From: Rallus limicola
Taxonomy: Eukaryota; Chordata; Aves; Gruiformes; Rallidae
Assembly: GCA_022605955.1 (NCBI GenBank)
Contig: JAKCOZ010000008.1
Span: 5,458,001 to 5,522,000 of the forward strand
Length of the DNA: 64,000 bases
Direction of reading: 5' to 3'
The notes under the pieces: generated by a model
Database searches by the model: none
The model's input: only the letters and a program-made list of their open reading frames with translations
Told to the model about the DNA's origin: nothing
Position numbers and translations under genes: made by a program
In this document: positions 1-12,400 of the stretch, piece after piece
Position numbering within the stretch: the first letter of the stretch is position 1
Layout: each line of letters begins with the position of its first letter

Positions 1-3000
1 TGAGATTGTGGAAAAAGCACAAGCATGCTAGCTAAAATGATTTTGAATGGAGCAAGGAGCCGTACAATAATTATAACATGCTGGGATGCTGTGTGGAGGC
101 TGATTGTAGGCAGAGGCCAGCAGAGGAAGTGGTGGTGCAAAGCCTTGCCTCGTGGCCTCAGACAGCACCTGGGCAAAGCAAGACGTTTGTATCTTGGTTG
201 AGAGTCCTCACCCACCATGGTTAGTGAAGGAGTAAACGTGTGGCTGTTTTGTGCAGAATAAAAACCTAGTGTTTCATTTCCACTCAAAATTAGATGATAA
301 CAGCTTTCAGTGTCAACTATCGAAACTGGTTTTTTATGATGTGCAGTAATGAGCAAGTACTCGTTTTATAGTAAGGAATAATATAAAAACATATGGGGTT
401 TTTTTCTGCTTCACTAAAAAAATCCTTAACATGTCTTCTAGATAACCTCCAAATGATAGACAAATATAATTAAGACTATATCTTGTTAAGAAAAATATGT
501 CAACATGGAAGTTTCTTAACATATCAAAATAGGCTGCTTCTTGCAGCATGATGAAAAAGGAGAAGCTATTCTGTTCTGCTTTGGGGACTTTCAGAGAGGA
601 AAGTGAATGCAAATATCTTTTAGATATTGATCCCACGAGCTCAGAAAAGATCTGAACATCTGTAAAACAACTGAGACTATTAATAACATAATATTCTGTA
701 TACAGAAATACTTTCAGTTCTTGCAATCTTGTAAAATACTGTGAAGAGCCACTGTTACAATTTTGGTAATGAACCCTTGGTATCAAGGAGACTGTTGGCT
801 TTCTCTAAGGAAATTACTAATTATTTGTGGTGGATTTTCATGTAGGTGCTTAGTACAGACTCATTCTCATCCTTTGAATTCCAGGTAAATGTATACCTCA
901 GCCTTAGGCAGAAAAATTCAGAATGTCCATGTATGCATTTTCTGTCAGCAGTTTTGTTCTCCTTTAAACTAAAGGCTTGGCTGTGTAATGAAAAAGGAGA
1001 TTTATCTACAAGGTTTATCATCAGTTTTATATATGGCTGGTTTTCTTCCTTCTCTATTAACACAGGTACTTAAACTGCACTTCTATTTTTATGATCTCTA
1101 ATATCAAAGTAACTTAAAATCAAGATTAGTCTCACTTAATTAATTAGCAGATGCCCTTTACTGGATTTATTTTCTTGGTATAGCTTTTGATTGGGGAATT
1201 AAATTTTGAAATACTCAGTACCTTGATTTGAAAGTGACTTTTTCCTGATTCTGGAAATGAGGTAATACTTGTGGTCATGCTACGTGAGCGCCGTGTGTCG
1301 TTCTTGTTTTGTTTCTTACCAAAGGTGATGTTGCTGGCTGTGGTGATGACTATAGTAAGTCATTTCAGAGCACAGTTCATTACCCAGGTAGAATACTGGA
1401 GTCTTTCCACTGTGAGAAATGTCAAGGAGCTTTATTGAAACATCAGATTGTTTTCAAAACATGTTATTTGTTCTGGAAACTGGAGAAATGCAGATTTGCC
1501 TAAGTATCTGTCTTTGAACTGCTGAACATATTCCCCTTAAGATGGTTAATATCTTAAGTATTTTAAGATACATTTAATATGTTTGGAAATGCCTGAACAC
1601 TAACACATCTTGATCTTTATTCACCCAGATCTTCTGAATTCAGGTTTTTGTTGCTTAAGTTGAACTTCTGTTGTGATGCTATTTCAGTTGTGAGAAGCTG
1701 CCCTCCTTCACAGACCTGATCTGGCTGATGTCTTTGGTGAAAACCATTTAAATGCCCCAAGAAAGTTCAGTTTGCCTGGGGTTTCTTGGGTGTATTTGTT
1801 TTACATTTTAGCAGAAAGCTATTTTTTTAGCTTGTGTTTACTTGTGAAGTGATGGCAGTACACTTTTCCATAATAGGATTTTCAGTCACATCACGAAAAA
1901 TTGGAAAAGTTTTAAATAACAGTTCTGTCCCAGCTCTCTTGAGCTGTACTAGCTGAAAGGATAGACAGTACCCTGGTTTCATCTGATAACGTTTTTTTTC
2001 ATTTAATATTCAGAGAGCAGGTTTTAAAGATGTTGTACTGAAGCAAGTTCAGGTGAGTTGTTTCTAAACCAAGCTCAGTAAAAACAACATGAGTAACACA
2101 GGTGGATCTCGTGCCTGTTGCTATGTGATCTTCATCATTTCATCCCTGGGCAACCACTGAGGCTGAGAGTTGACTATATGTGAATTTAAATGGATTCATA
2201 AATACACACAAAAATACTGTCGCTGCTTCACTAATATGTTTGATGTGCCCTGGACTTCATTTTCGGTGTTGTTAAATGTTAGACTGGTATATGGTAAAAC
2301 TGTCATTGGTAACAGTTTCTGCATGTCTACTTGGACATGTTGAAAAAGGTGTTGCATTTATTACTGTGTGTTGCACCTATTATTTAAAATGACAATTATA
2401 ATGTTTATATTAAAACTAGCTTGTGTGTGTGCTAGCCACTCTTTGGTTCAGTACAAATGCTGCTCTTTGAGTGGCTCAGTCTGGGTTGGGGTCCTTGTAG
2501 ATCCGTGCCCTTTCAAAAGCAAGTCTTTTCAGCTCTTCTTTTAGGTCTGCTGAGACAACAAAGCTCAGGTTTGAGGTTCCAGTTAATCATCTCATTTGTC
2601 AAATCACATAATCAGCCAGAGGCCACTGCCTTCAACTTTATCTAGTTGTCTTTTATAGACAAAGTGATAGAAGAAACAATTAGAACATTAGCATCGAACT
2701 GAGTTCATTGCTGTAAGGCTGCATAAATATGAATTTGTTGGGTTACTGAAGGATACTTCAAACTGATTCTCAATGCATGGTTCGTTTTCCTTCTGGCACA
2801 GTGAGGTGTGTGTTAGAGAACATTGCTTTGTTTAAGGCTCACTGAAGCATGGTCCCCAGCCTTGGGGAGGACTGAGGGGAGCCCCGTAGTTTATAAGGGA
2901 TTTTTGTAAGGAAATTTGATATGGTATCACTTAAACAATTATTTTTTTTAAAGATGTGTTGTTATTAGTGTTCCACTATCCTCTTTTCCTCTTCACAAAA

Positions 3001-6000
3001 CCTGTAGGTTGCTGGAGTTCAGAGAGATTTATAGAAAAGTCTTATTTACCTTCTCTGCCTGAATCTGTGGAGTCAGTAAAGGGGATTGCATTCCTGAATC
3101 TGAAAACTAAGTGGCAATCATTGTCTATTGAATAAACACCCCAAATATATTCTATGCAGACATATGAGAAATGCTCTCAGAAAATAATTATTTCATTAAT
3201 TTTATCTTTCACTTGCTGGGAGTCCTATTGGGAGATCCCTCCAGGGTTTGCATTGATGCTAAATGTGTGCTGTGAGTGAAGTCTTTGTGATGGTGAGTTT
3301 GGTGGCCAAAGAACCAACTGCTGCACATCATTAAATGACCTGGTGCTTTTAAAGTCCAAATCACCCATTCTGTGTTTTTACCAAAAGCAGAGAATTTTAC
3401 AAAAAATGATCTGGGTAGAGTTTTCTGAAATGCCCTGTAACTGTGAAGCACCCTTCCTGCTTTCAGAGTCAGGAAAAACAGATGGATGTCTGAAATTATT
3501 TTCATAATTGGCTTAAGCTTTCTCCCACTGCTGCAGTATCAGGTGAAATGACTGAATTGGTGCACTAATGCTTTTGGGTATAGGGATCATGGATACACTC
3601 TTGTAATACTGACTAGCTGATTTCACAGCAGTGATGTAAATATTGCCAGTGCTGCATGTCTTTCAGCATACAGGCTCAGCACTGACTGATTATCACACTG
3701 TATGCTACGAACCATGTTTCTATCATTTCAGTAGCCTTTTTTCGCTTCCTACTGGTTGTTGCTTCAAAATGTATTTCAAATTAAAGGGTTTCTTGTCTTG
3801 CATGTATTCATATTATTTTTAACTCCACTCTGCTACTTATTGTTGGGCACCTGCAGCTTCCAGTGTGTGGATTTTATATGCTGTGTCGTGGGGTGGAAAT
3901 CTGGAAGCACATAGGGGAAGCTCTGTGGTTTGCATGTATATGGTTTATGTTCTCCCTTGTATAGAAAGCAACCCCTTCTCTCTCTCTCCCTATATATATG
4001 TGGTTTAGCATATATTTTGACTCATTCTTACGGTTTTCTGATTACAGAGTCCTCTGTGTTACTGCTCTGGAATCATAATGCTTCAATGTGTCCAGTCTCA
4101 TGGCCACAGGTTGATATGGATGGAATGAGGTGCTGCTGTTCTCTCATACCCAAAGGTGTTTATGGCATCTCACTCTTCAGTTTATTTGCTTTCCTGTAAA
4201 ATGACATGAGAAGAGATTCTCTCATCTCTCGTGTGAGTTGGTAGAGGAAAGATGGGTTGCCACACAAAACACTACTCCTGAGTTTCAGCTGCCTCTGGCT
4301 TTCTATAGAGACAGTTCCCATCAGGAATGTGTCCCCAGGACTGGAATTATTTGTAGGTCTTAATAGAATAGTAGTAGTAGTATCGAGGGCGCAGAATTAA
4401 ATTACAAGAGCAAACAAAAAAACCCCAACAATGTAAGCAGTGAATAAAAGGAATCTTTCTGAACAACTTTTATTCTCTTATGTGTTTTCTCTTTGAGTGG
4501 AAGGTTACTGCAGATTGGCTAGCAATTTATGGCAGAATGCTGGAAAGTATTGAACAGTTGCAACAAGAAAAAAAAAGTCAAGAAAGAGAAAAAGATGTCC
4601 AGTGAGCCCTTCTACAAGAAAAAGATGTTATTTTCCAAGGTATTTTAATGTTCAATTATAACAGGACATGAGGGATGACTGGAAGGTTACAGTCTGTGAT
4701 AGAAGTAACCCAGGGAGAGACAAGATATGGTATTTCTAGGTGCAGCCTGTTAAGAGAAACAGAAGTCCTGATGCTGTGGACTTTATGGATGGATTAAAAA
4801 CAGCACACTCTGTAACACCCCGGAGAAAAAGAGGTTACAGAGATTACTGGGAATGGGTTGTGATCATCTGGGAACAAAGGAGTGGAAAACAGAGGTAACA
4901 GGTCAACCAGTAATGAATCAAAATCAGGTATCTTTGAACTGTATGAGCAAAACTGAAAAGCTTTGTAGAAAACAGAAAATCTTTCCTAAAGTTTCCCACA
5001 GACAAGCAAGAGCTGGATGTATCGCTCGGGCAGAGCAGAAGGAAAGCTAGTTAGGAAGAAAGCGGTGGGATCTAAGAATTTGGTTGAGGTTAGTGTCCAA
5101 ATAGTGTTTGGCTTGGTGTCCAAAACAATGTATTTGGGTTTTGTGCCTTTTTCTTCAGTTGTGCATGTGGTCCTTCTCTTCCTGAAGGAATACACTTCTG
5201 CCATTCTGTTTTCACAGAAACAGAGATGGCTCAGTGGTGTGTTTCTGGGGTCCTGGCTTTACAGACCCAGTCATGGCCTCTTGCAAATTCACTGAGTTTC
5301 AGAAAGTCATAATTTACTGATTGCATGTGGAATTAGCACTTTGCATGAATGTTACTTACAGAATTTAAAAGAGAATAGGACTAAGCAAAGATCTGTTACT
5401 GAGAAAAGATTTGCATGGCAGGAGTAGTCACTGTGAGAGCTAATGGCAGTATCCTGTTACTGTTTCTTGCTTTTAGTTTATGTCTGAGTAATTTTGGGTA
5501 TGGAAAAATGTTTCCATGATTTTCAGTCTTATGTGAAATAAGGGTTCTGACTTCATTTTTGTGGAGGACAACCATATAAATTCCAGCTAGCACCCTCTCA
5601 GGCAGCCTCAGGGGATGAGACTGAAAGAGTGAGAATTCTTTCATGCTTTTTTGATGCATTGGTTGGGAAAGTTAAACTCCTGCTAAGGTTGATACATTTT
5701 ATGTTAATAAACAAAGATCATTAACTGAAGACTGAAGTTTTGCCAATCCTGAATCTTGCATGAGCAATAAATTCTCATTAAAAGTCCTTTAGGGAAATGC
5801 ATACCCTTTCAAAAGAATTCCAACAGCACATCATCTCCATGTGACAAATCTCCAGAGGAAAAATACATATGAGCAACCAGTGACTGAGGGATTTGTTAGC
5901 TCAACTTTTAAGTCCTCTGTGAAAAGAAAACCTTGTTTGCTTGTTTTTTCCTTTGTTTTTCTTTTCTTAAGGTCTTCTTGAGACCAGGCGTAGTGGGGAA

Positions 6001-9000
6001 AAAAAGGAATTCTCTTTCACTAGAAATGGCTGAAGAGGTTCAGGATTCACAGTGAATTCTCTCCAGCATCTTGTGGGCTTGCAAAATGAAGAGTGGTGGT
6101 TTGTGTGCCTTGGACGTAAGATGGTGGTGGCTTAAACTGTTGCCTTCCTCCCACAGGCCAGACTGTTGTATAGCAATGACCTTGCTCCTCTTTCATTACA
6201 CACTCGAACCCAGCTGCACTACCAAACTGAATAGGGAGGTTTTTAGCAACCAGTCTCACTGCCTTACTGCCTCATTTAAACAAGGGGAGCTCCTGGGCCT
6301 AGTACAGGAGGATCAGGTGAAGGGGTAGTGTTAAATTTGCTTTCCGCACTGACCCGTCCTGCAGAAGGTCTTAAAAATGATGCAGTGGCTCCGAGGATGC
6401 TCTCAAAAAGAAGCTAAACACTACTAGTTTGTTTTCATTACAAAAGTGCTAATTATAGGCTTTGCAGAGATTCAGCACCATCTTAGAGCATTTTAGGGCT
6501 TCTGTTAAACAGAAGATGTTGTTTGTATAATGTATTTTAAACTAGCACCTGAAAAGATGAGCAGTCAGCCTTTCTTGAAAAGGGTAGGACTTGGTGCAAC
6601 AGATGCCTCCAGTATAATTTAAAGTTTCTTTTGCTGGATTAATATTCCAAACTGACTTCTATTAGAGCTTTACTTTTTTTTTTTTCCTGGTTGAACACTG
6701 AGGTTTTCCATGATGATATGTCTTTGAGAACTTGGCAGCTTGCCTGGATCATACAAATTCCCACTGTATGTTTCTTGGATTGCAGCTTATTGGCAGAAAT
6801 AATACAGCATTAAATCCAAATACTACTGTTAATGTAACATTAAAATTGATAAATCAGTCACTTATGTCAAGAAATTCCTAACTAAAGCAGTGTGAATTTG
6901 TCAGACTGCTTTTGCTGGGTGTTTTATGGTGTGGATTGCAGAACAGAGGCAATGGTTAGCAATACCAGTGCTTAATAGATCACTTTTAATAATAATTCTT
7001 GTGGGACATATTCTCTGCTCATTTATTTGTAGTAGTGTGGTTTAGTAGTTTCTGGGGTATATTGAGTCAGTATGTTTTAACAGGGAGCAAATCTGTGCAG
7101 TGTTTGGCCCTGCTAAACCTCTGCTATTCAATAAATGCAAGCTTTGCACAATGTATGGACCATTTGTAACATGAAAACCTCTACTTCAGGTGTATTTCAG
7201 AGTTCCATACTGTAGTCTGTTTACTTGGTGTTTCTTGGCACTTGGGTGTTTGATACTTGTTCCATACTTAATGTTGCATTCAAGTTGGTCCCCAGGTGCA
7301 ATTCCCTTGCCTGCTGCAGTTCACTCTTGTGCTTGGTTGATTTTTAAAAGAAATCTTCAAGTATCTCTCACTGCTGTCCACAGGCTTTGGAAAGTATTAG
7401 GAAAATGTGGGGCAATTTTCTTCCATTTTTGTGTTTTGTTAAAAAAACCAGCTTTCTTTTCTCACCTATTTTCTTCTTCCACCTGAAATCCCAGCCCAAA
7501 TATAAGGCTTCAGAGGAATACATCTGACCAAAAAAAATAGCAACTAAATCCATTATCTTGTGAATAATGGTCATAAGTGAGATGTTCCAGGAGATTGGTG
7601 AAGTGATTGCTTGGTATAATTCATAATTATCCCAGTGACTTGGCATTGTGTTGTACAGACATTAATCTTCCATCCTATAACTGAATATGTGTGTCATGGG
7701 TAAAGAATCACTTTTTTTGCCTGTCTTTTTTTTTTTTTCTTAATCAAGAAACGGCATTGATTGTGATGGTATTGTCATATCCATGTCTTGTCAAGGAACT
7801 GAAAGGGGGATTGGTAGCTCTATTTATTGTCATTCTATTGTTTAGCGATTACTTATGAACGTTATTTAAAAGGTGTCTATTCAAAAAGCTTTTGCTATTC
7901 ACTTGATGGCTTTTCTGGCTTTTTTACATTATCAAAGTTAGAAGCCATCTCAAAGCTTGAGAGAAAAAAAAAACAACATTTTTAAATTTGGGTGCAGACT
8001 TCTTTAACTATGCCTGATACTTCTGGCCACAGTTGATACGGAATGTGAGAGGTGGGCTGTGTTACGGAGTCAGAGCTAATAGTGGAAGGAGGCTGTCCCC
8101 CACAACGTTAAAAAATACATGTATTTGAAATGTCTGAAATACCAGTGAGTCATTAAAGTGTGCAGTCTTGCATCCATAATTTCAGTGCTGGAAACAATAA
8201 ATGTCAAAAAAGATACAAAGATAACCAATGTGAAGAAGATGCTTCAGTTGAAAGTGCATCGCTGTCCATCCCCATGTACATGCTTAGGACAGGAGAATTA
8301 CCATGATCAAGCACCCAGCTGACCTCGGCTGCTGCGCTGGTGCTCAGAGAGTAATTTGTCATTTAAACAATCCCATCATAATCTGCCATGGGCTCTTGAT
8401 AACGTTTCCTTCTCTAGTTTCTCTGCCATGGCTCTGCTCCCCTTCCCTAGCCAAAGTCAACCTTTTTCCTTCTATAATGAAGGCTCTTCCCCCATGATGT
8501 TCCTCACCAGGGTACATGACAGCTCTGTGTTACCCTGTGATCTTCTCCCATAGTGTTTGTTTTGATTTGGTGTCTTGTTTGGATGATTCTGGAAAGATTC
8601 TAGTTAGTCTTTTAACTTCTGCTTCAGATTTCATATACATTAAAATCCACTGGAAAATGGTGAGGAGCCCCTGGGGATTGCTGATACCTAGTTCAGATTA
8701 TACTTATAATTCTGTTCTAGTTTTTTTCTCCTTACTGTTAGTGTCACCCAAAGAAAATACAGTTTAAATAAGTTACTACCTGTTTTGCTTGTCTGGATTT
8801 GGCAGTATCATGTCTTGTACAAGAAAAGTTTATTGTAAATTATGTTTTCTGTATGCTTATCTTTTATTACAAATAAATTAACAATAAATAGGAGCCTGTG
8901 CCTTGCTGGGGGCTCATCCTATCTATTCTGCTTGACAGCGTTAGTACTTCTGTTGTTGTAACTCCAGCCTTTGCAATTATTGCAAAAATAATTAAATAAA

Positions 9001-9240
9001 GCCTGTACCTTTCCCAGCTTTAAATTTGCAGTGGATATTTCCTTGTGAGATGACTCTTTTATTGCCAGATCTAGTTAAACCGTTGCGACTCTAAAAGACT
9101 GGTTTCAGAATGCACGTGAGGCTGACATTTGTGGAGCACCAAGTGCCTTGGCCGTACGTGATGTTCAGCGGGAAGGAAGGCTGCAGCCTCGCTAACCACT
9201 GCGAGCGCAATAGGAGCTGAAAGAGGCGCATTAGTTCACT
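1..9240. other. Intronic sequence of NCKAP5 (upstream intron, 5' part)
   Basis: AT-rich, CpG-poor non-coding DNA with stop codons scattered in all frames. I recognise no exon, RNA gene or transposable element here. The longest open stretch is 150 codons on the minus strand at 334-786; its low-complexity composition resembles no family I know. Minor simple-sequence features are a TAG-type triplet run near 4370-4383, a CT run followed by a TA run at 3976-3999, T12 at 6674-6685 and T13 at 7726-7738. The upstream NCKAP5 exon (expected to encode a sequence like YIEHLLTQLEE) was not found. Confidence 0.6.
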
Positions 9241-9410
9241 GCAGCCATTCCACCCTCGGCTCTTCCCTTGTCAGATCTCATCGACTCGATGAGGTCAAGC
9301 CTGGTATTCGGATGGGAAACCTCCCTGGAAAACCAGGGACTGAAAGAAGCCGGGCTTGTGGCTCTTCACTCAGGCTAGCACCCTGCCCCAGTTGTTGGCA
9401 CTGTGCTACA
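9241..9410 (+). repeat. 5S rRNA-derived SINE-like element
   Basis: The first ~105 bases follow vertebrate 5S rRNA in order: gcagccattccaccctc resembles the 5S start with its CCATACCACCCT; gatctcatc (9274-9282) matches the GATCTCGTC region; gcctggtattcggatgggaa (9299-9318) matches the part carrying box C; and ctggaaaaccagggactg matches the 3' end. Several bases are missing from the middle, so this is not a functional 5S gene. The similarity is followed by a body with cactcaggctagcaccctg, a kind of tail I associate with old 5S-headed SINEs such as the AmnSINE group rather than a plain 5S pseudogene. The family assignment is from memory. The patch and its upstream flank (9060-9360) keep many CpGs, unlike the surrounding intron. 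Confidence 0.6.
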
Positions 9411-12400
9411 TTTGATCCATGATTTTTAGCAGGATTTTTTCTGGTTGGTTTGAAAAACAGTGCTGTGAAGATAAGTGATGATATGGAGTGGGGGGAGGGG
9501 AGAGAAATAATTTTGGTAGGTGATGAATAAGGAGTGGATCCAAGGCACAGTGTTAGGGATGCCTTGCAAATTCAGATTCCAAGCCTCATTTTTCTGTTTG
9601 CTTTTTCCCTGCATGAATGAAGTGTTTATTCACCTTCTACATCTCACAGCCATAGTTTGAATTCAAACTCCGTTTGAATTTCTCTGCTCCAGAATATCCT
9701 GCAGAAGCACTTGCTGGCATAGAGCTTGGCCCCTCTGGTTGGACACAATCACCAGAAATAAAACAAATGTTGAAAATATGTTTTCAAAGCTTGACTTTTT
9801 CAGTGTTTTCTGGCTTTACAGATAGTGAATGTCATAAACTGAAAGGAAAAGCTGGGCTTCATTTTGTAGTGCAGAAATGAACACTTTTAATTAAATCAGT
9901 TTGGAGTTAAAGTTTCCAAGGAAGTATGAAACACAAAGAAAACACTTTCTTGATCATGAAAAAAAAGGGAGGTAGAGAAACAATTGTGTGAGTAACTTGG
10001 AAGCTGTCATACCTATTAAATTTTGTCCTCATTAATTCCCTTTTTAGGAAAGTAATAATTTACTTAGGAAATGTTTAAAATCTTCACATGTCAATGTTGA
10101 AAATACAGGACCCATCTATACGTGCTGGCAGGTTGTGGGGCTGCTGGTGTAGCTATCTGTGATCAAGACAGGAAAGGACAATGTCAGGGTTTGATAGAGC
10201 TCTTGCCTTCCTGGTGGATCATGGGCATTAGGGTTCACTGAACCATTAATCTATGTTTCAGATGATGTTCTTAAAATATTTTCCATTCGAGTTTTGATCA
10301 TGTTGTTTTTGTTCATTAAAGAGATAAAAATATCTCTTTTCATTAAAACTGTAAAATTAATACTTACCACTGAAAATACAGCCTGATTCTGTGTGGCTGA
10401 GACCTTGGTAAATGGATAAAATTCAGCACGTTTTAAGAGAATCTTTATTTAATAACTTCATCCAGAAGCTGTTCTATGTAATACCTTTCTGTGTTAGATG
10501 GTGAAGCAAAGACCTTCTGAATCTGAGGTTTCAAAAGGAAAATGAACACGTTATTTAGAAATGTGGGAAGCTGAAGTTCACTGCCAGAGTTTTCTATTTT
10601 GTCGTGTCGAAGTAAACTACCAATGTAAAGGAGAACTAAGAAAGAGGAAGGCCTTCAAGCATCCAGTGTAACTTCTGGTGTGGTGTTTGATACGAGGTAC
10701 CAGTTACCATCAAGAACAGTATCAGTATTTGTTCAAAGTGATGTGATAGGTGGGGGCTTGTGGTTGCACTGACTTTATCCCACAGACTGGGCGAAGCTCA
10801 AGTATCACAGTTCTGCAGGGAAGCCCTGAGCTGTGTGTTAGCTGTCACTCTCCTATGATAAAGGGATTTTTTGTCTGGTAGTGGAATGAGTCTGTCTGAT
10901 GGAAAGGGGGAGTGAAGGAGCAATTTTGGTTTAAGGAGGGTTCAGAATTTGAAGGATTATTTAGCACATTTGTGTTTTTCTTAGACTAAATAGGCTTTCC
11001 TCACACTGTTGTTTTTTAGAACAAGCTATGGCAGTATCTACTTGTGACACTGAGACTTGAAATGTATCTTTCTTCCATCCACACAGTGAATACTTGTGTG
11101 CTTGGTTCCATCTGGAGAGGATATAATTGAATCCTTGTTTGGCTCCTTTAGTTATCTCTTTGCAAAGTCCTTGGCTGGGAATTTTGCCACTTACAATGCA
11201 AATATTCAAACTTAAGAGCATAAACTGTGCTTTCAAAGAGCATTTTTGTAAACCTTTTATCATTTGGTGGTTTTTCAAAAGCAAACATGAGAACTTCTCA
11301 ATGAACATGTTTTAGTTTTTTTAATCCTCAGAGAAGATTTTGTTTTCTTGCAGGCTGGCTGTAGTTGCTAATTATCTTTGTTAATTAATCATGCTATAGG
11401 GATGAAACATACTTGATTAAAAATTTAAAAAAAAACCATAGAGCAACAAAGCAATGCTACTGATTTTTCCTATTTAGAAGCAAAGATTTTTTTTTAAAGA
11501 AAGATTAATTTTTAAGCTGCATGTCAAAAGTTCTTTGCATTTGAAACATCTGTAAGACTAAAGCAGCTAAAAGCTTCTTTTTGCAGCTCAGTCATAGTAT
11601 AATGCTTATCCAGTTGTAACACCGTGTCAAAAAACGGGGGCTGAGAAGAGTCACTGAAGTTGCTGTCTTAATCAAAACTGCCTGAGATGGTGGGTGGTAA
11701 GGAACAGGTTTATTTGGTTGTGCTTAGAAACAAGGGTCCTTGTTCTCTCTTGTCATGCATATTACATGAAAACTTCCAACACTGCAGGTTGGTGTTAAAT
11801 GCTGCTGACTCGTGGGTTCTGTTACACTATTTGTATATACCATTATGTTACACCAACCCACACTTGAACAGAGGTGGTGGGAAGTGGCTCGCTGCAGGCA
11901 GTGGGCCAAGTGCGTCACAAATGAAGCTCCTTGGAATGATCTCTGGGATGACTGTGGTCCAGAGGCACGCTGAGCCTCTGCTGCGCATCCTGCCTGGATG
12001 GAGGTAACCGTCTGTGGAGGTCTGGCTGTGAGTGCACAGCTCCTTCACCTGGGGAATGCAGGCGGGAGGGAGATGTTCTGGGATGCTCTGTTTGAAGTGG
12101 GAGCACAGTTTGCTTGCTTCAAAGTTAAGTTTATTTATTGGAACAGATGGCTCTTCTGTATCCGCTCTTTCAGGTTTTTTCTCATATATGATAGGTTTCT
12201 TTTTGATTTGTATTTTCATTTTCTGTTGGAAAGTGGTTCTGTTCCTAATTGCAGCAATGTTACAGACACAGTGTGAGAATACCAGTCTTTACTCTTCTTT
12301 GCTGGGAAAAAGGCTAAGGGAAGCTTTCTGAACCTCAGCCAGGGTCCTCACCCAGAGAGGGAAGAGTTAGGAGCAGCCCTCTTTGCGGATAGAGCTCAAA

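Noticed and set aside
334..786. 150-codon open frame on the minus strand, the longest in the window
   Set aside because: Composition is F/L/S/Y-rich as in AT-rich non-coding DNA, with no domain or family resemblance, no splice sites marking it and no promoter; probably chance.
4536..4605. Short frame after a cag, encoding a K/E/Q-rich peptide (MLESIEQLQQEKKSQ...) that looks like a coiled coil
   Set aside because: It ends at a stop within about 23 codons, the putative acceptor has no pyrimidine tract, it does not match the missing NCKAP5 exons, and the A-rich tract alone can produce such a peptide.
9241..9345. Functional 5S rRNA gene
   Set aside because: Bases are missing from the middle of the 5S sequence and many substitutions disrupt the fold; the downstream body points to a SINE.
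12000..12010. Possible donor after tggatggag|gtaacc as the missing upstream NCKAP5 exon
   Set aside because: The preceding residues do not resemble the expected EEQHRSLW sequence, and no acceptor fits.
11848..12331. Several overlapping open frames on both strands
   Set aside because: A GC-richer stretch produces open frames on both strands; none has a recognisable motif or splice context.
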